The notes: a model not told the origin generated them from the sequence alone. Shown: positions 24,255-36,252, counted from the stretch's first letter. The stretch: 64,000 nucleotides of DNA from Paraconiothyrium sp. Pb-2020 (GCA_022419385.1 JAJUBI010000008.1:620001-684000); one strand, 5' to 3'. Made by a program: numbers and translations.

Positions 24255-25239
24255 ATGTTGGTGCGGTCGCTGAAGATACCGCCCACCCTTCTTCTCTTTC
24301 TGGTCTTCTGCGGGTTCCTCGGATGGCACTTCAGTCAGTCGCCGCTTCCCCATCTCGCGCCAGCCCCGCGACCACAGCCGCCATCGCCAGCTGAGCGCAT
24401 ACCAGCAACAGCCATCGAGAAGAAGCCTTCCACAGCCGCGGTAGAGCAGAAGCCTGCGCCCGTGTCCTCAAAGAAGCCTCTTCGTGTAGCTTTGGTAACA
24501 TTTGTGACGGAGGAGCGGTCATACCTTCACATCTCACTCAAGTCCAAGGACCGTATGTGGCTAGAACCAATCCTCATGACAGATTTCACTGACTGACGTT
24601 CTGCCAGACTACGTCCGCCGCCATGGCTACGATCTCATCGTCGATTACGAAGCGCATACAAAGGGCAAAGGCACCGTGTGGTGGAAGTTCGACATGATCA
24701 GGCGGCTGATCAAGAAGGACAAATGGGACTGGATTTGGTGGCTCGACTTCGACACCTTGATTACGAACACCAATATTAAGGTGGCAGACATCATAGAGGA
24801 GACGTTGAAGAACGCCACGAACCCGGCCGAACTCGATTATCTCTTCTCCAATGACTGCAACAACTTGAATCTTGGTTCGTTCATCGTTCGTTCTCATGAG
24901 CGCTCACTGAAGTTTTTGGACGATGTGTATGCTGTCGAAGCTGCAGTGAAGAAGGCAGACCCGGAAGCGCAGCTGAGCGAGCAAGATGCGATTACGAAGC
25001 ACATGGAGCAGGATCCAGCTTCCAAAAAGAGAAGTGCTGTCATTCCCCAATGGATGATCAACTCATTCCCGGACGAAATTCCGTGCTACGAGGAGCCGGC
25101 GCGCCCTTGGGAGAAAGGCCACTTCTTGGTGCACTTCGCTGGCGCATGGGCGCACGTAAAAGGCACGGATCCGACAGGGCAGCTGATGAACAAGTACAAG
25201 CACGAAATCATCTGGGGAGATTGGAAAGACTTCTACTAA
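24255..25239 (+). CDS. GT34 glycosyltransferase (galactosyl/mannosyltransferase, Gma12/Mnn10 type)
   Basis: Golgi type II membrane enzyme that adds hexose to protein-linked glycans or wall mannan. Exons 24255-24552 and 24608-25239, with a 55-bp intron, give 309 residues. A short cytosolic N-terminus, a hydrophobic anchor (about 10-25, TLLLFLVFCGFLGW) and a Pro-rich stem (27-70) precede the catalytic domain. The splice joins to HYVRRHGYDLIVDYE, the typical GT34 opening. The metal-binding DXD is Asp146-Phe-Asp148 in WWLDFDTL. NLGSFIVRS, the SEQDAI block and the terminal HFAGAWAHVKG are also family blocks. Length is slightly short but complete. Sugar donor and acceptor cannot be fixed from sequence. 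Confidence 0.93.
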
Positions 25240-25910
25240 GTTTACGATCAGTTAGTGACAGCTTAGGCTTGATTATGTCGTTTCTAGCTGTCAATCCTTA
25301 TCCAGCTCACCTTGTGACTTTTGCGCGTTTACTTCTTGTATGTCGTCGCTTCAGCGCTAGTAGCACTCAGCATCACATCGAGCCTGCAGAAAGCTACGAA
25401 GCTCAATGTTATCGTCTCCCACGTCGTGTTGGCGCACGTAACGTAGACGACCCCCCTTTCGTTGCTTTAGAACATGATAGAAAAGGGATGAACGAAGGTA
25501 TAACGAACTCACCATGCTATACAACCCGCCACCTCTATATCGGCACTTGCTCGGCCCTGGTCCACAAATCCCATATCCTTATAGGACGGCAACAAGTAAT
25601 TATGAGCGATGCTGATAATGTTCTTCGCGCACGCAATCTCCTTTCTCACGTACTCGATATATACGCTGAGCAGAGTGCGTCCCAACTTCATACGCTGAGA
25701 AGCTGCACCAGTGTGGGTGATAGCAACACTTGTGAAGCGACTCTGCTGGAGTGTCGCTTCTCACATGCACTAGCCCCTCTAGTTCTAGCCAGACCCTCTT
25801 TTCAATCACGACCACTGAAACGGGATCTTGTTACACAGCACATACTACCTGGGGGACCTGCATCCAGTTTGATCGTCTATCCTAGCACGATATACAGCTA
25901 CGCCAGAGCT
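25240..25910. other. Intergenic region before the SET gene
   Basis: The plus-strand frame used by the SET gene happens to be open back to 25050, overlapping the end of the GT34 gene in another frame. The upstream part has no domain and poor coding character, so it is treated as leader and promoter. Confidence 0.4.
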
Positions 25911-27519
25911 ATGACACAAAACGCTCATGTATACTATATCAAAAACTCTACTATTGGTGGCCAAGCCGCAGGCAAAGGTTTCTTCAGCAGTAAGGAAGTC
26001 ACAAGCGGAGAGCCTATCGTTATGATACGTCGTCCACTTATGGCGTCACTAGAGTCTGAAAGGTTGAAGGACACGTGCGCAAATTGCTATACTTGGACCG
26101 AAGGCTCATCAATTGGATCGAGACTCTATGTGAAGGAAGGGACTACCGTTTCAACGTGTGCGGGATGCAAGCGTTTCCGGTACTGCAGCAAAGTACATTG
26201 CACGATCCAATGCAGGAATACGATCTTACTGACAGCAACACTAGGCATGTCAGAAAGAAGCATGGAACCGCGGCCATAAGCACGAGTGCAAGAACCTAAA
26301 ACCAGTTGCCGATAGAGAGCTACCCAAAGCCGTACTAGGCTGTATGGAGATCTTAGTCCGAAGGAGACATGGCCTCATAGACGATCAGACCTGGCAACTT
26401 CTATGCCACCTAGACTCTCACGTCGATGACTTCAAGAACAACGGCAACTACGGAGGAATCGAGCTGATGGCCATGGGAACCAGCCAGTTTTCCGCCACGC
26501 AAGAGATCTTCAACACAAACTTCGTCGCTGCTATGTACGCGAGAATACTATCCAATTCGATGACCCTCATGACACCGACCTTTGATCCTATTGGAATTGT
26601 CATCGATGCACTGTTATGCCATCTCAACCACTCGTGCGACCCGAATACGTTCATTGTCATGGACGGTCCGCAAATGCAGCTGCGAGCGCTCAAAGACATC
26701 AAAGAGGACGAAGAGCTGTTCATCTCATATGTTGACCCTACAATGCCCTACGCGCGACGGCAGACCGAACTTCAAGAACGTTGGTTCTTCGAGTGTAGAT
26801 GTACCAAGTGTCGACAGGGTCCGACATTACAGGAAGACGAATGGGCCATAAAGCCCGGAGCTCTTGCACACCAATACCAGAAAATCGCGGATGAAGAAAT
26901 TCAACGAAACGAACAGGAGAACATAGCGAGCTTTGTAGGAGGTTCACTTGACGAGCGAAGAGTTGCGGCACTACAAGCGAAAGCTTTCGCCATGTACGAA
27001 GCAGAACAGCGCCAAACGGAGCCAACCGAAGCAATCCGCATCATCGAGGACGTAATCACCCTATGCATAGAACCAAACCTATGGCCCGCCCATCGCCAAC
27101 CTCTTCCTGCGCTCGGGGACGATCTCGTTATCAACATGCTCGCAGTCGGTAACTACGAAGGCGCCTGGTTCGAATGCGCAAAGCGCCACCGCTACGTTAT
27201 ACCTAAGCTTTATCCGCAGATGCATCATCCTATCCGCGTCGTCCAGACTTGGCAGATGGCAATGCTAGCACAGTACCTTGCGAGTGTAGGCGCGGAACTT
27301 GCCCCTGGCGCTGATATGGCGCTCATAGCGGCTATGCTCATCAATACAATCAGTGTCACGTCGCGGATGAGCCATGGTCCAGATAGTGCTTTTGCCAAAA
27401 GTGTACAGCAGAAGTTCTCGGAGGTGGAGGCTGAATTACTGGGCAAGTTCGGTTCGAAGGACGCGATGAATGTGGCGATACAGCGACAGGTCAAGCTGTT
27501 GGCGGAGATGGGCAAATAA
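25911..27519 (+). CDS. SET and MYND domain protein (SMYD-like lysine methyltransferase)
   Basis: Predicted protein lysine methyltransferase. Exons 25911-26192 and 26245-27519 (52-bp intron) give 518 residues. The start at 25911 was chosen because SET homology begins just after it (AAGKGFFSSKEVTSGEPI). A split SET domain encloses a MYND zinc finger at 56-109 (CANC, CAGC, YCSKACQ, H-x-H-EC). The splice rebuilds YCSKACQKEAW, confirming the intron. The SET core has NHSCDPN (222-228) for cofactor and substrate binding and LFISYVDP. A post-SET-type Cys cluster (CRCTKC, 278-283) follows the SET core, and the C-terminal 230 residues are helical, as in SMYD proteins. The substrate is unknown. The protein could act on histones or on cytosolic targets. 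Confidence 0.9.
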
Positions 27520-28125
27520 GAACGATGCATATGCGATTAGAGTGTAGATGAAAATGTCCGAATCGACATCATTACAAGAGCATGTGCAGTTATGACGTGT
27601 GATAGCGTTTGGTGTATGCGCCGTGAAGGACAATGGTCTTTCTGGCAATGCAATCTGGTAAGACTTAGCCCACAATGCATATGCAGGTCGATGTCCTGCT
27701 GCCCACTTGAGAGACAAAAAGTCTAATAGATGGATAACTCAGCTAATTTACAGTAGATCAAAGTGAGAGCTTCACTCACTCACTGCCCTGGCTGCCACAT
27801 TGTCGCTGCCTTCCTGGCGCGAGCCTGCCGCAAATCTGTCACTCACCTTCACCGCAGCAACGCGAGCTTCGCCTGCTTTACTACAACCTTCGGCTTGCGT
27901 CTTTCCTTGCTCCATCACGACGACGCTACACAATCCTTCGTGAACGCAGTTTCTGCATCGCCATCCACGAACCGCGTCCGCTATATAAGGTCGTTGGCCC
28001 CCTCTTTTTCGATGCCCCGCGAAGAACCTCTTCTAACATCTCGTGTCCAGATCGTGTCCTGCTCTGGTATCCGTTTGCACCATCGGCATCTACTCACACG
28101 AAGTCCCTGTTAATCCACTCGTAAC
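27520..28125. promoter_or_regulatory. Upstream region of the small Lys-rich gene
   Basis: Contains the SET gene 3' end and the presumptive promoter and leader of the next gene, C/T-rich in its last half. A 116-codon frame at 27763-28113 has no motif and is not called. Confidence 0.4.
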
Positions 28126-28697
28126 ATGTGTAAGCCATCTCATGATCCGTCATAAATAAGCAGCAAATATACTAACTACGTTGCAGCCGACGAAGCCAGC
28201 TCCGGTGGTCGCAAGATGATCTCCGAAGACACCGTAGCTGTCCTTCTGATGGCCACGGGCAGCGTCACCATCACCAAAGCTCAGTACGACATGATGTCGG
28301 CCCTCGACGGCACGAGGACGGCGGCTTCCTTCCAGCACTCCCTCCGCTCCGTCATCAAGAAGGCCAAGGAGTTCAAAGCACGTGTAGACGATGGCGAGAA
28401 GTTCGAGGCTGTTGAGCCAGCTAAGAAGCGTGGTTCGTATCTTGACCTATAGTCATTGTTGTCGACTGGCCAATGCTGATGTACACAGCCGGTTCAACTG
28501 TCGGCGCGACTCCTCCGACCACACCCAAGAAGCCCAAGGCTACGCCGAAGGCCACCCCCAAGAGCCGTGGCAAGAAGGGCAAGGTCATTGAGGATGCTCC
28601 GCCGACCAATGACTTCGAGAAAGGTGTCGAGTTTGACAAGGACATTAACCTCAACGTTGGACTCAAGAAGGAGGAGTTGGAGGACGATCTCGTCTAG
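28126..28697 (+). CDS. Small acidic/Lys-rich conserved-looking protein
   Basis: Unrecognised protein of 152 residues. The first coding exon is only ATG plus one base (28126-28129). A 57-bp intron with a CTAAC branch leads to exon 28187-28432, and a 56-bp intron to exon 28489-28697. The N-terminal 70 residues (MISEDTVAVLLMATG, QYDMMSALDGTRTAASF) look like a compact helical domain. The middle is a Lys/Pro/Thr-rich linker (TPKKPKATPKATPKSRGKK) like those of histone H1-type proteins, and the C-terminus is acidic. The linker suggests a nuclear, nucleic-acid-associated role, but that is inference. The TAG stop is followed in the same frame by 35 further open codons (see findings), so the true C-terminus may be longer. 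Confidence 0.7.
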
Positions 28698-30360
28698 GGG
28701 ATGAAGATGGACCGCGACGAGACTCTGCGGGGTATCGGCGATTGGGCTATTGACGGTAAGGCGGGCTCATGGCCTTTGACTCTGGAGGAGGAGGATGGTT
28801 TCTAAGAACTGCGCATTGCGGTCATGACTGGTACGCGGTATACGGGCTGATATACGAGTTTGTAGCTTCTGGATTGGAGACTAGTTCTAGGCTGTGAGTC
28901 CATGAAGCTTTGGAAGTCTAGATTTATATTGTGCCTGTGATGCTGCTCGAGCGCCCGCCGCAGGTCAATGCCAGATTGATACTTTGTGTTACCTCGAGAT
29001 GCGCCATATGCAAGCCAGCAACCCACGGATACATTACCAAACGAGTGTATATGCCCCCGCGTGAGGCATCATGTCAACTTGTATTTCAGAATGGTGGACT
29101 CTAATTAGGTTCGGTCGAGACTCGGATATCGGAAGGACACTGTCATTGTGAAGTGCTTCGATACCGAGCTGTCCATGTCCCATGAAATGCTTCCAGCGAG
29201 TATGTGTTGACAGTATAAGCGGAGAATTGCGATCAGTTCGAAGCCTCTCGAGGTGTTCAATGAATGCCGGGATGAAGTTTCCTTGTCTGGGAACGGTTTT
29301 GCCGAGGCTCGGGTGCTATAGAGGACATGAGGCGCTATTACAAGGTTGCACCTGTCATGCGTTGCTACGGTGGGCCGTCTGTGTGAGGTTGTTCGGGGTG
29401 CATCCATGGCATATCGTCCGGGTGGCACCGCATCGCATGGGCATAGCAGCGCAAACGTCTGGAACAAAGGCACAAGACGTCACCGGGCAGGCTCTTTCTT
29501 CTACAGGTGCGCGTGAGGCTCTGCGCGACACGCTAGCATGGGAGGCGCGCGTTGCATTCAGCCTGGCGCCGCCGCAAAGCGAGATGAGGTTTGCTAGCTC
29601 GCAGAAAAAACGACCGGACCCGCTGCAAAAGTCAAGGGGCGTGGTGATCCTGCGCGGGCCGACCGCATTCATCGACTCATCTCCGGGCGAGAATAGTCGC
29701 TGCGAAGTGCGATGGGGGCGTGGATGGCGACAGCGCGTTCGCAGGCCGTTCGCAGGCCGGCCCAGAGCGGCAGGCGGGTCTGGCAGGCGCTGTTGCCGGG
29801 CGGCTGATGTGGAATGGAGTCGCATGCAGCAGATCCGGATCGCCCAGGCAGCGCAGGAGGCTTCTGCACGCGAGTCGCGCGGACAGGCCTCGAGCACGGC
29901 AGGCTGCCCCTGAATTTCCCCGCGTATTGGGCGGCGCTGAGCGACGCCGGTTGCAGCTAGGCGGGCTGCACGGCGCTGCCACGGCGCACTGCCAAGCACG
30001 CGCGCGTGAATGGCAGACCGGTCGACGTGCGCGCAAAAGGGGGCAGCGCCTGGCTCCGGGGCCAAACTGCCCATGCCCCATTGGCTCCGGCGGCCAGGAG
30101 GATGCTAATTACCCATCACCCGCCCATGCCTGATCCGGACCAGCAGCCAATTTTGCATTCCTCCCGTTGCTCTGGCTTTGTATTGCCGCCAGCCCGCGCG
30201 CTCCTAAAAGGCTGCCTGCGCCCCCGTTGTTGTGCTCCTCACCGCGATCACTTCCCTCAACTCAGTCACTCTCTTACCGACGCGCTTCTACATACCCTTA
30301 GTACACTAATAATACCTTAATCGGCCAATCGCTACCACCAACCCAACCACCACAATCAAC
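28698..30360. other. Intergenic region, GC-rich near 29.5-30.1 kb
   Basis: Starts with the open extension 28698-28805 of the previous gene. The GC-rich part carries long overlapping frames on both strands (29182-29913 plus, 29355-30074 minus) of Arg/Ala-rich composition, judged spurious. A short direct repeat of GTTCGCAGGCC occurs twice near 29738-29762. The last 200 bp are the leader of the next gene. Confidence 0.4.
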
Positions 30361-31094
30361 ATGCTTTTCTTCGAGGTTGTTCTTTCGGGCGCTGCCCTCA
30401 TCTCTGCTGCTCTCGCCGTCGAGTTCAACTCGTGGCCCGACAGCGTCACGGCTGGCGAGACCGTCACCCTGACCTACTCCCCCAAGGATGCTGCCACCAC
30501 CATCATCCTCCGCAAGGGCCCGTCCACCAACCTTGACACCCTCCAGACCCTCACCAGTATGTTACACCCCATGAATCTTGCACAAAAACAGGCGCTGATC
30601 AATCTACAGCCACTTCCACTGGTGGTTCCTTCGAGTGGGCTGTTCCCTCCAGCCTCGAGAACGGTGACGACTACGCTTTCGAGATCCAGCAGGCCGGCGA
30701 TGTGCCCAACTACTCTGGCCAGTTCTCCCTGAGCGGTGGCGTTGCCTCCGCTGTCTCCTCGTCGGCCTATTCCACCGCCGAGTCCAGCTCTGCCTCTGCC
30801 TCTGCTTCGGCCTCCAAGACCCCGGCTTCCTCGTCTGCCTACTCCACTGAGGTTTCCACCACCGTCAAGACCTCCGTTGTCACCCCTGCTGCCTCTGCCT
30901 CTGCCTCCATCATCCCCAGCCACGGCGCCAACAGCACCATCTCCACTGGCTCTCCCAGCGCCACCAAGTCCGAGTCTTCCGGCTCTGCCACCGGTGTCGT
31001 TCCCCCCGTTGAGAACACCGGTGCTGCGTCGTCTTTCGGCGTCAACGCCGCTGCCCTCTTCGGCGCCATTGGTGCTTTTGCGTACCTCGCATAA
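30361..31094 (+). CDS. Kre9/Knh1-like Ser/Thr-rich GPI-anchored protein
   Basis: Cell-surface protein of 226 residues; exons 30361-30556 and 30610-31094, 53-bp intron. A signal peptide covers residues 1-19 (ending ALA). The following VEFNSWPDSVTAGETVTLTY opens the Ig-like Kre9/KNH N-terminal domain seen in many fungal GPI proteins; the splice falls inside it, and NGDDYAFEIQ is its last strand. From about residue 120 the chain is Ser/Thr/Ala-rich with NST sequons and likely O-mannosylated. The C-terminus (GAASSFGVNAAALFGAIG) has the small omega-site residues and hydrophobic tail of a GPI signal. It probably sits in membrane or wall. Pathway role unknown beyond wall architecture. Confidence 0.88.
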
Positions 31095-33054
31095 GCTTCC
31101 TTCACTTCTCTTCACTTCTGTTTATGTTTTGCTTTCGATGATATCACCTTCGCATTTGGAATCACTCCTGGTCAGGATGGGATGATGTGAAGGATTGCCG
31201 TGTTTCTAATTGCATTTATGACGCATGCGGCGTTGCTATTGCGAGGATGTTTGGCTCTGCGGAGCGCGAGGCCTCTGTACATTGGCAGCAGATAATGGGC
31301 CGAAAATGAAAACGCTTAAAACTATACTTCCTCTTCGTGCGCGACTATCAATGCTTCTGCGGTGCTCTTGTGTACCTGGTGAGCTCACAGGCAGCGACCT
31401 CGTAATATCCTGCAGGATCACCGAACGACAGGCATTCCGTTTCGGCTTCGCATTCATCCAGGGTCGCGGCTGGATTGCTTCCTTCGATCCATCTGCCTTC
31501 TGCAAGTTTCGAGAAACGTTACTGGTGTCACAGCATGGACGCACAGCTTGTGCATGATAGCATTGTGCTACCTTGTCAAAGCCCTGCTCGGCGCAGCATC
31601 CGATTGTCTTCGCGCGCATGCCGGCGCTCGGCTCTTTCCATGCGCCTGACGACTTGTACCGTGCAAGTTCTTCCTTTTGCGCTGTTTTTTCTACCAGCTC
31701 TAGCCAGCCACAAGCTGTTTGATTCAAACATGATGCGCCGGCTCCATCAATGACCTCACAATAACCTTTCCTACCTAATCGTTCTGAAACGCGCCGTTCG
31801 TCACTTGACCAACTCATACCCCCAGGCGTTCTCCAACGTCGCACATACATACGCGGTGCTAGCTCTGCCCCGCTCGTACTTCTGCATGCAGCTCTCCGCA
31901 AATATGCGAGGTCAGCCTTTGCGCTGCGTAGAGTATGGGCGGCCGCATGAGGTGAGGTCGCGATAGGTCATGCGCTGCAAAAGTCCCTGCAGATGGTTGC
32001 AGGAAGCTAACATAGCGGACCGGCTCCGCGTGGCGAATCCTAAGGGAGGAATGTGCAGAGTGCTTGCTACGGCTTCACGGTGCTTGATGGCGGTATTGGA
32101 GCTTACGCTGAGCCGTGAAGAAGTTTGTGTAGTCCATGCGGTTACATATGTACTCAGTACATTTTGCCGCCGTAGACCATAGTGCACCTAGCATGTCGAT
32201 TGATCAGACAGCGGCGCGTTATTGACGACACCGTACCAAGCACCAAGCCTCGAACAACCAGGAGAGAACTGGGGGAGGCTTCTGCTACTGCTTCTGTGGA
32301 GAGTATCCCCCAATTGATTTTGTTGCTTTCAAAGCCAGAACCAAAGCCAAAGTCACGGTCACATGTCATTCGTTTATCACCTCAACCTCACATTACCAAT
32401 CCGTCAGACAGCTTCTCTAGGCTTCATCCCATTCACGTGCATGTATTGAGTATCCTAAGCTGTGCTTTCCGTTTCCATCAGTCTCCATCGTCGTCCCAAA
32501 TGCCTCGCCGAGCCCGAGCGCCCGCCTTGCATTCGGCTCCCATCGCATCGGTTATCTGTGGAGAGCCGAACCGGTCCAGCACCATGAGCGCCCAACCATC
32601 GTTGTCGGAAAGGAGAACTGCTAAGTGTATCAATCCAAAGCTGCGTAATTGGTGGATCTATATGGCATGGCGATGCGGGACGAGAGGGTAATGTTTTGTA
32701 GAGATTCGGAGTCCGGTAAGGTGGTGCAGTGGTGATAATAGCGGGTGGGGTGAGTGTACAGAAAGACGTCTCCCGACATTTTGCCTTCTCGAACTTTCAC
32801 ATTGGAGTTAAACAGTGTTTTACACTGAGAAGTTGCACGAACTATATGTAATCTCCAAAGAAGAAAGCGTTGCACCTCCACGCCACCGCAACTTCCTCAT
32901 CAGTCGCACAAACCAGCGTACCGGCCGAGACCAGGAATTACGCAAACACAACCTCAAACTACAATAACCCTACACAACGCTTCCTAGCAAGCCGCCAGAA
33001 TATCGTCAGCATACTTTTCAGATTCGATCCTCCAAACCATACCGCCAATCCACA
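31095..33054. other. No supported gene
   Basis: Frames of 221 codons (31236-31901, minus) and 169 codons (32182-32691, plus) are present but lack motifs, signal peptides and matched exons. An A-rich tract and promoter-like C-rich leader precede 33055. Confidence 0.4.
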
Positions 33055-33465
33055 ATGCGCAGACCTTCCCTCGGCAAAACATCCCTCTTCTCCCTCCTTG
33101 GCCTCACCTCCAAATCCACACCCGCAGCCGCGCAATCCACTCCCTCAGACCCTTCATCAACCAACCTTGGCCTCCTCACTTCCTTCTCCCCCTCAACAGA
33201 AACCCTCGTCCCAAGCTCCACGACCTCAGAAAGCGTATCCGCGCTACCGACCGGCGACTACCCCTTCACGGTATCATTGGCGCAGCCTACTGGAAATGGG
33301 ACGACGATAGCGACACCGATATCACAGACAACGTCGCGGGACAGTTCCAGTAGGACGGGGTCGAATACGCAAGTCGTGTATATGGGAGAGGCGGTGCCGA
33401 CGGGGTATAGGAAGATTGGATTAGCGGGCGCGTTGGCCGGGGCCGCGGGTGTTTTTATGGTATGA
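33055..33465 (+). CDS. Small Ser/Thr-rich GPI-anchor candidate
   Basis: Single-exon frame of 136 residues, not recognised. The N-terminus (MRRPSLGKTSLFSLLGL) is a weak signal-peptide-like sequence followed by AAAQS, a plausible cleavage site. The body is Ser/Thr/Pro-rich with NGT near residue 82. The C-terminus ends in a hydrophobic Gly/Ala run (KIGLAGALAGAAGVFMV) typical of GPI signals. The composition and the two neighbouring surface-protein genes support a wall or membrane protein. An unseen 5' exon with a better signal peptide is possible. Confidence 0.5.
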   Translation: MRRPSLGKTSLFSLLGLTSKSTPAAAQSTPSDPSSTNLGLLTSFSPSTETLVPSSTTSESVSALPTGDYPFTVSLAQPTGNGTTIATPISQTTSRDSSSRTGSNTQVVYMGEAVPTGYRKIGLAGALAGAAGVFMV

Positions 33466-33946
33466 GATAATTGAGGGGTGGGAGGGTGTTGTCGACGATA
33501 CAGGGGAGAGTTTTACGTTGATGTGCTATGTGAAGCGTGGCTGAGATGAGAAGAGGTTGAAGAGAGGTGGAAAGAGCAGAGGTGTACGGTATACCTGAAG
33601 ACAGAGCGTACTAATATTGGAGAAGTGCGCCTATAATCCGCGATCTTTCTAGATACTCAATATAGCAGTCATGTCGAGTCTCGGCGTCATGTTCCCTACG
33701 ATGACGGTATCCTCTATCTCAATTCTAGGTAGAGGGCAATCAGCATTTAATCCATGTTTAATGATTGAATATACTTTGCTGTGACAGCTGATTATTAAAC
33801 AGCATAGCACCACACCAGCGTCGATAAGCTTGGTATTTATGACATGTTTGGATAGGGACTTTGACCCAGAATTTCCTCAAGATAGCTTTGGTGGCGAAGC
33901 CAATTCGACACATTTTGCTAGCAATGGCAAGATCTTGCCGAACAAT
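33466..33946. other. Intergenic, 3' regions of convergent genes
   Basis: A+T-richer spacer between the small GPI candidate and the PEBP gene, which converge. Nothing else seen. Confidence 0.5.
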
Positions 33947-34781
33947 TTACTGCTTCTTATGCTGCGAATATATGAAGTTCGCGGCTACAGGCACGAGCTC
34001 ATTCTCTTTTGCCCAGTCTCTCACACCTCCCCCCTCATCACCTGTTCCCCAGTGCTGCCTGTCTGTCGGCTTGCTCAAGTGCAACGACTCCGTAGTCCCG
34101 TTTTTTGGCGCAAACACCAGGAACACATAGCGATGCTTGCCCGTTTTCTTAGGCGGACCAGGTGGCTTGTACTCGATGACATCATCTGGAGCACTCGTCT
34201 CTTGAAACTGGTCCATGCCGAAGATAGGCATAGGTAGAATAGAGACGGTCTTCTGCGAGACGGAGACGTTGGCTGCTATCCAGTGGCACATCTCTGACCA
34301 TTCCGGGTTATCGCGGGAGGGCGCGTCTGGGTCGGTGAGAGTGACAACATAGCTCAGGCTGGAAGAGGATATGCCCTCTGGATCTGCTTCATCATATAAC
34401 GAGATGGTGGGCTGCTTTTGTAGACGCTTCGGCTTCACGGTGTTACCGAGATCGGCATCGTCCTTCTTCCACGAAACCGAGAGGGTCAATGAAGGCAGAA
34501 AGTCGTCGATTACTAAATCGCAATGTTAGCGCATGGTGTGGATCGCTGATGTAAAGGTAGGCTGTGTGATTACCGGTGGGTATGATCTCCGCTTTTCTCA
34601 ATCTATGGATACCACGGTTAGTTCTGGAATGAAGTGGGTGCATGTACGCGTACTCTTCTTGGACTTTGAGGAAACTGCTCGGGGCTGCGTCTCCGAGCGG
34701 CTGTTGCTGTGGTTGTTTGGTAGGGAGAGCGAGTGCTACGCTTAGGCTAGCGACCAGAGCTAACAGCTCGCAGGATCGCAT
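33947..34781 (-). CDS. PEBP-family protein with signal peptide (Tfs1/carboxypeptidase Y inhibitor-like)
   Basis: Phosphatidylethanolamine-binding protein family, 257 residues. Exons 34574-34781 and 33947-34512 with a 61-bp intron. ATG 34781 gives a clear signal peptide (MRSCELLALVASLSVALALP). The frame extends 10 codons further up but only to a GTG. The splice gives AEIIPTVIDDFLPSLTLSV, the usual opening of the fungal PEBP domain. DPDAPSRDNPEWSEMCHWI (about 165-183) is the family's anion-binding signature. KHRYVFLVF is the second conserved block. Cytosolic Tfs1 inhibits carboxypeptidase Y; with a signal peptide this copy would meet its target in the vacuole or outside the cell. The target is not known. 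Confidence 0.9.
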
Positions 34782-36252
34782 GTTGGTGGATGGTTGAGGA
34801 AACTGGTTCACGAATTGGAATTACAAAATAGCCATGAGTTATCGAATTGTCTGTAGCTCAATGGTTGCTTCGTTCATGCAACAATTGAATGTTCAACGCT
34901 GGTGGCTTTCGTAGCACGAGGTGTCGCGTGTGTTCCTGCCGTTGTTGATGTTCCCCACTCGCTTTCGTCATAGGTGCCTCATCCCACAGCTGATCTGCAC
35001 TACGCCTCAACTGGTCAATCCTACTTTTCGAGAAACAATTTTGGAACTTACAACGACTGCCGGCATTTCTGTATAATGCTGGTGAATCTTCAACGGATTT
35101 TGGCTTCCCAGACCTGATTTTGGCGGGCTACGTCTTACGCGCCTCAGGCTGCACGACAACTGAATCCGTAAACCGCTAGACCCATTTCCCCGGAACCTTC
35201 GGAGGCAGTACGTACTCGCGCATGGCCTACTCCACATTTCTCCATGATGCCGCTTCCCAACAAGAAGAGACAGCGGGATAGCGGCGGGCTAGAGTCTTGC
35301 CAAAAGCTTCTCTGGACGTTACTGGCCACCTTTTAAGAAATAGTGGACGCGAGTGGCTATATCGGGAGTTTGTGCGATCGTCTTCTGTGAACATTGGTTC
35401 GGTCCCCACAGACTTCGACAACGGCGCGGATCATAATCTGCCATCTGATCCGAGAATGCCACTGGAGGGCACTAATCAAGAATCCGACAATAAACAGGTT
35501 TGCTGAGCAACGCCTAAGTTGGGAGGAAGGTCTTGTAATGAGAACTGCTTTGATGAGACTCAGTTTGTGTGATGCCCCCGTGAAAGGCTACACCTGACTG
35601 CTCATATTCACTCAGGACCGTCAAATAGTATCCACGAAACGCAAGACTACTATGTCTCGGTCATCATAACCGTCGGTCGAGACTGTATCCGCGACTTCCC
35701 TGCGTTACCCCGAGTAGAAAAACATCCACCAGTCCTTCATCCACACCAGTTCATAATCCCGCACCATACGTCAATCAATCCTGCTCATCCGCGCCGGATC
35801 CACAGACCCACACGAGTTCGCTTACTGTCCGCGTACCTGTCAATCCTCCTGTTATGGAAGTTGAACTGGGTGCGTGCCTGGCTACTGGTCGATCACCGTC
35901 CATTTCTGGGACGCTTTTTTCGGCCATGGCCAGTGTAGAGTGAATATATTAGCTAAAAAGTCCAGTGATCGTTCAAAACAGGACTTCCGCTCCGACACGG
36001 AATAGAATCTTACATGCCTCATTGAGTGGATCTGCCTAAAAATTCGAGCTATTGACACACAACCCACATCGATGTCATACATGATCCCGCCAAGGGCTTT
36101 CTAGCTCGTCAATGGTGTAAGTCTGCATGGTATAAGATGGGTCGCCCTTCGATCAGTTGCCATCCCATCCCACATCCTCAGGTCATCACTACAAGACCTA
36201 TTTCGATCTCTCATTTCGATTCTTTACATATCTTGTCATTAAGTTGTTCAAG
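34782..36252. other. Intergenic region between divergent genes
   Basis: Upstream DNA of the PEBP gene (minus) and the But2 gene (plus). No frame above 80 codons and no motif. A TAGCTCAATGGT string near 34855 recalls a tRNA D-arm but is not followed by tRNA arms. Confidence 0.45.

Noticed and set aside
25050..25910. 287-codon upstream extension of the SET gene frame
   Set aside because: It overlaps the GT34 gene in another frame and has no SET homology, which starts just after the chosen Met.
29182..30074. 243-codon plus frame and 239-codon minus frame
   Set aside because: They overlap each other in GC-rich DNA upstream of a gene; no motif, start context or exon structure.
31236..31901. 221-codon minus frame
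   Set aside because: Cys/Arg-rich without any pattern, antisense to other open frames, no start context.
34850..34930. tRNA-like D-arm string TAGCTCAATGGT
   Set aside because: No matching acceptor stem, anticodon arm or TTCGAAT-like T-loop follows at the right spacing. tRNAscan would settle it.
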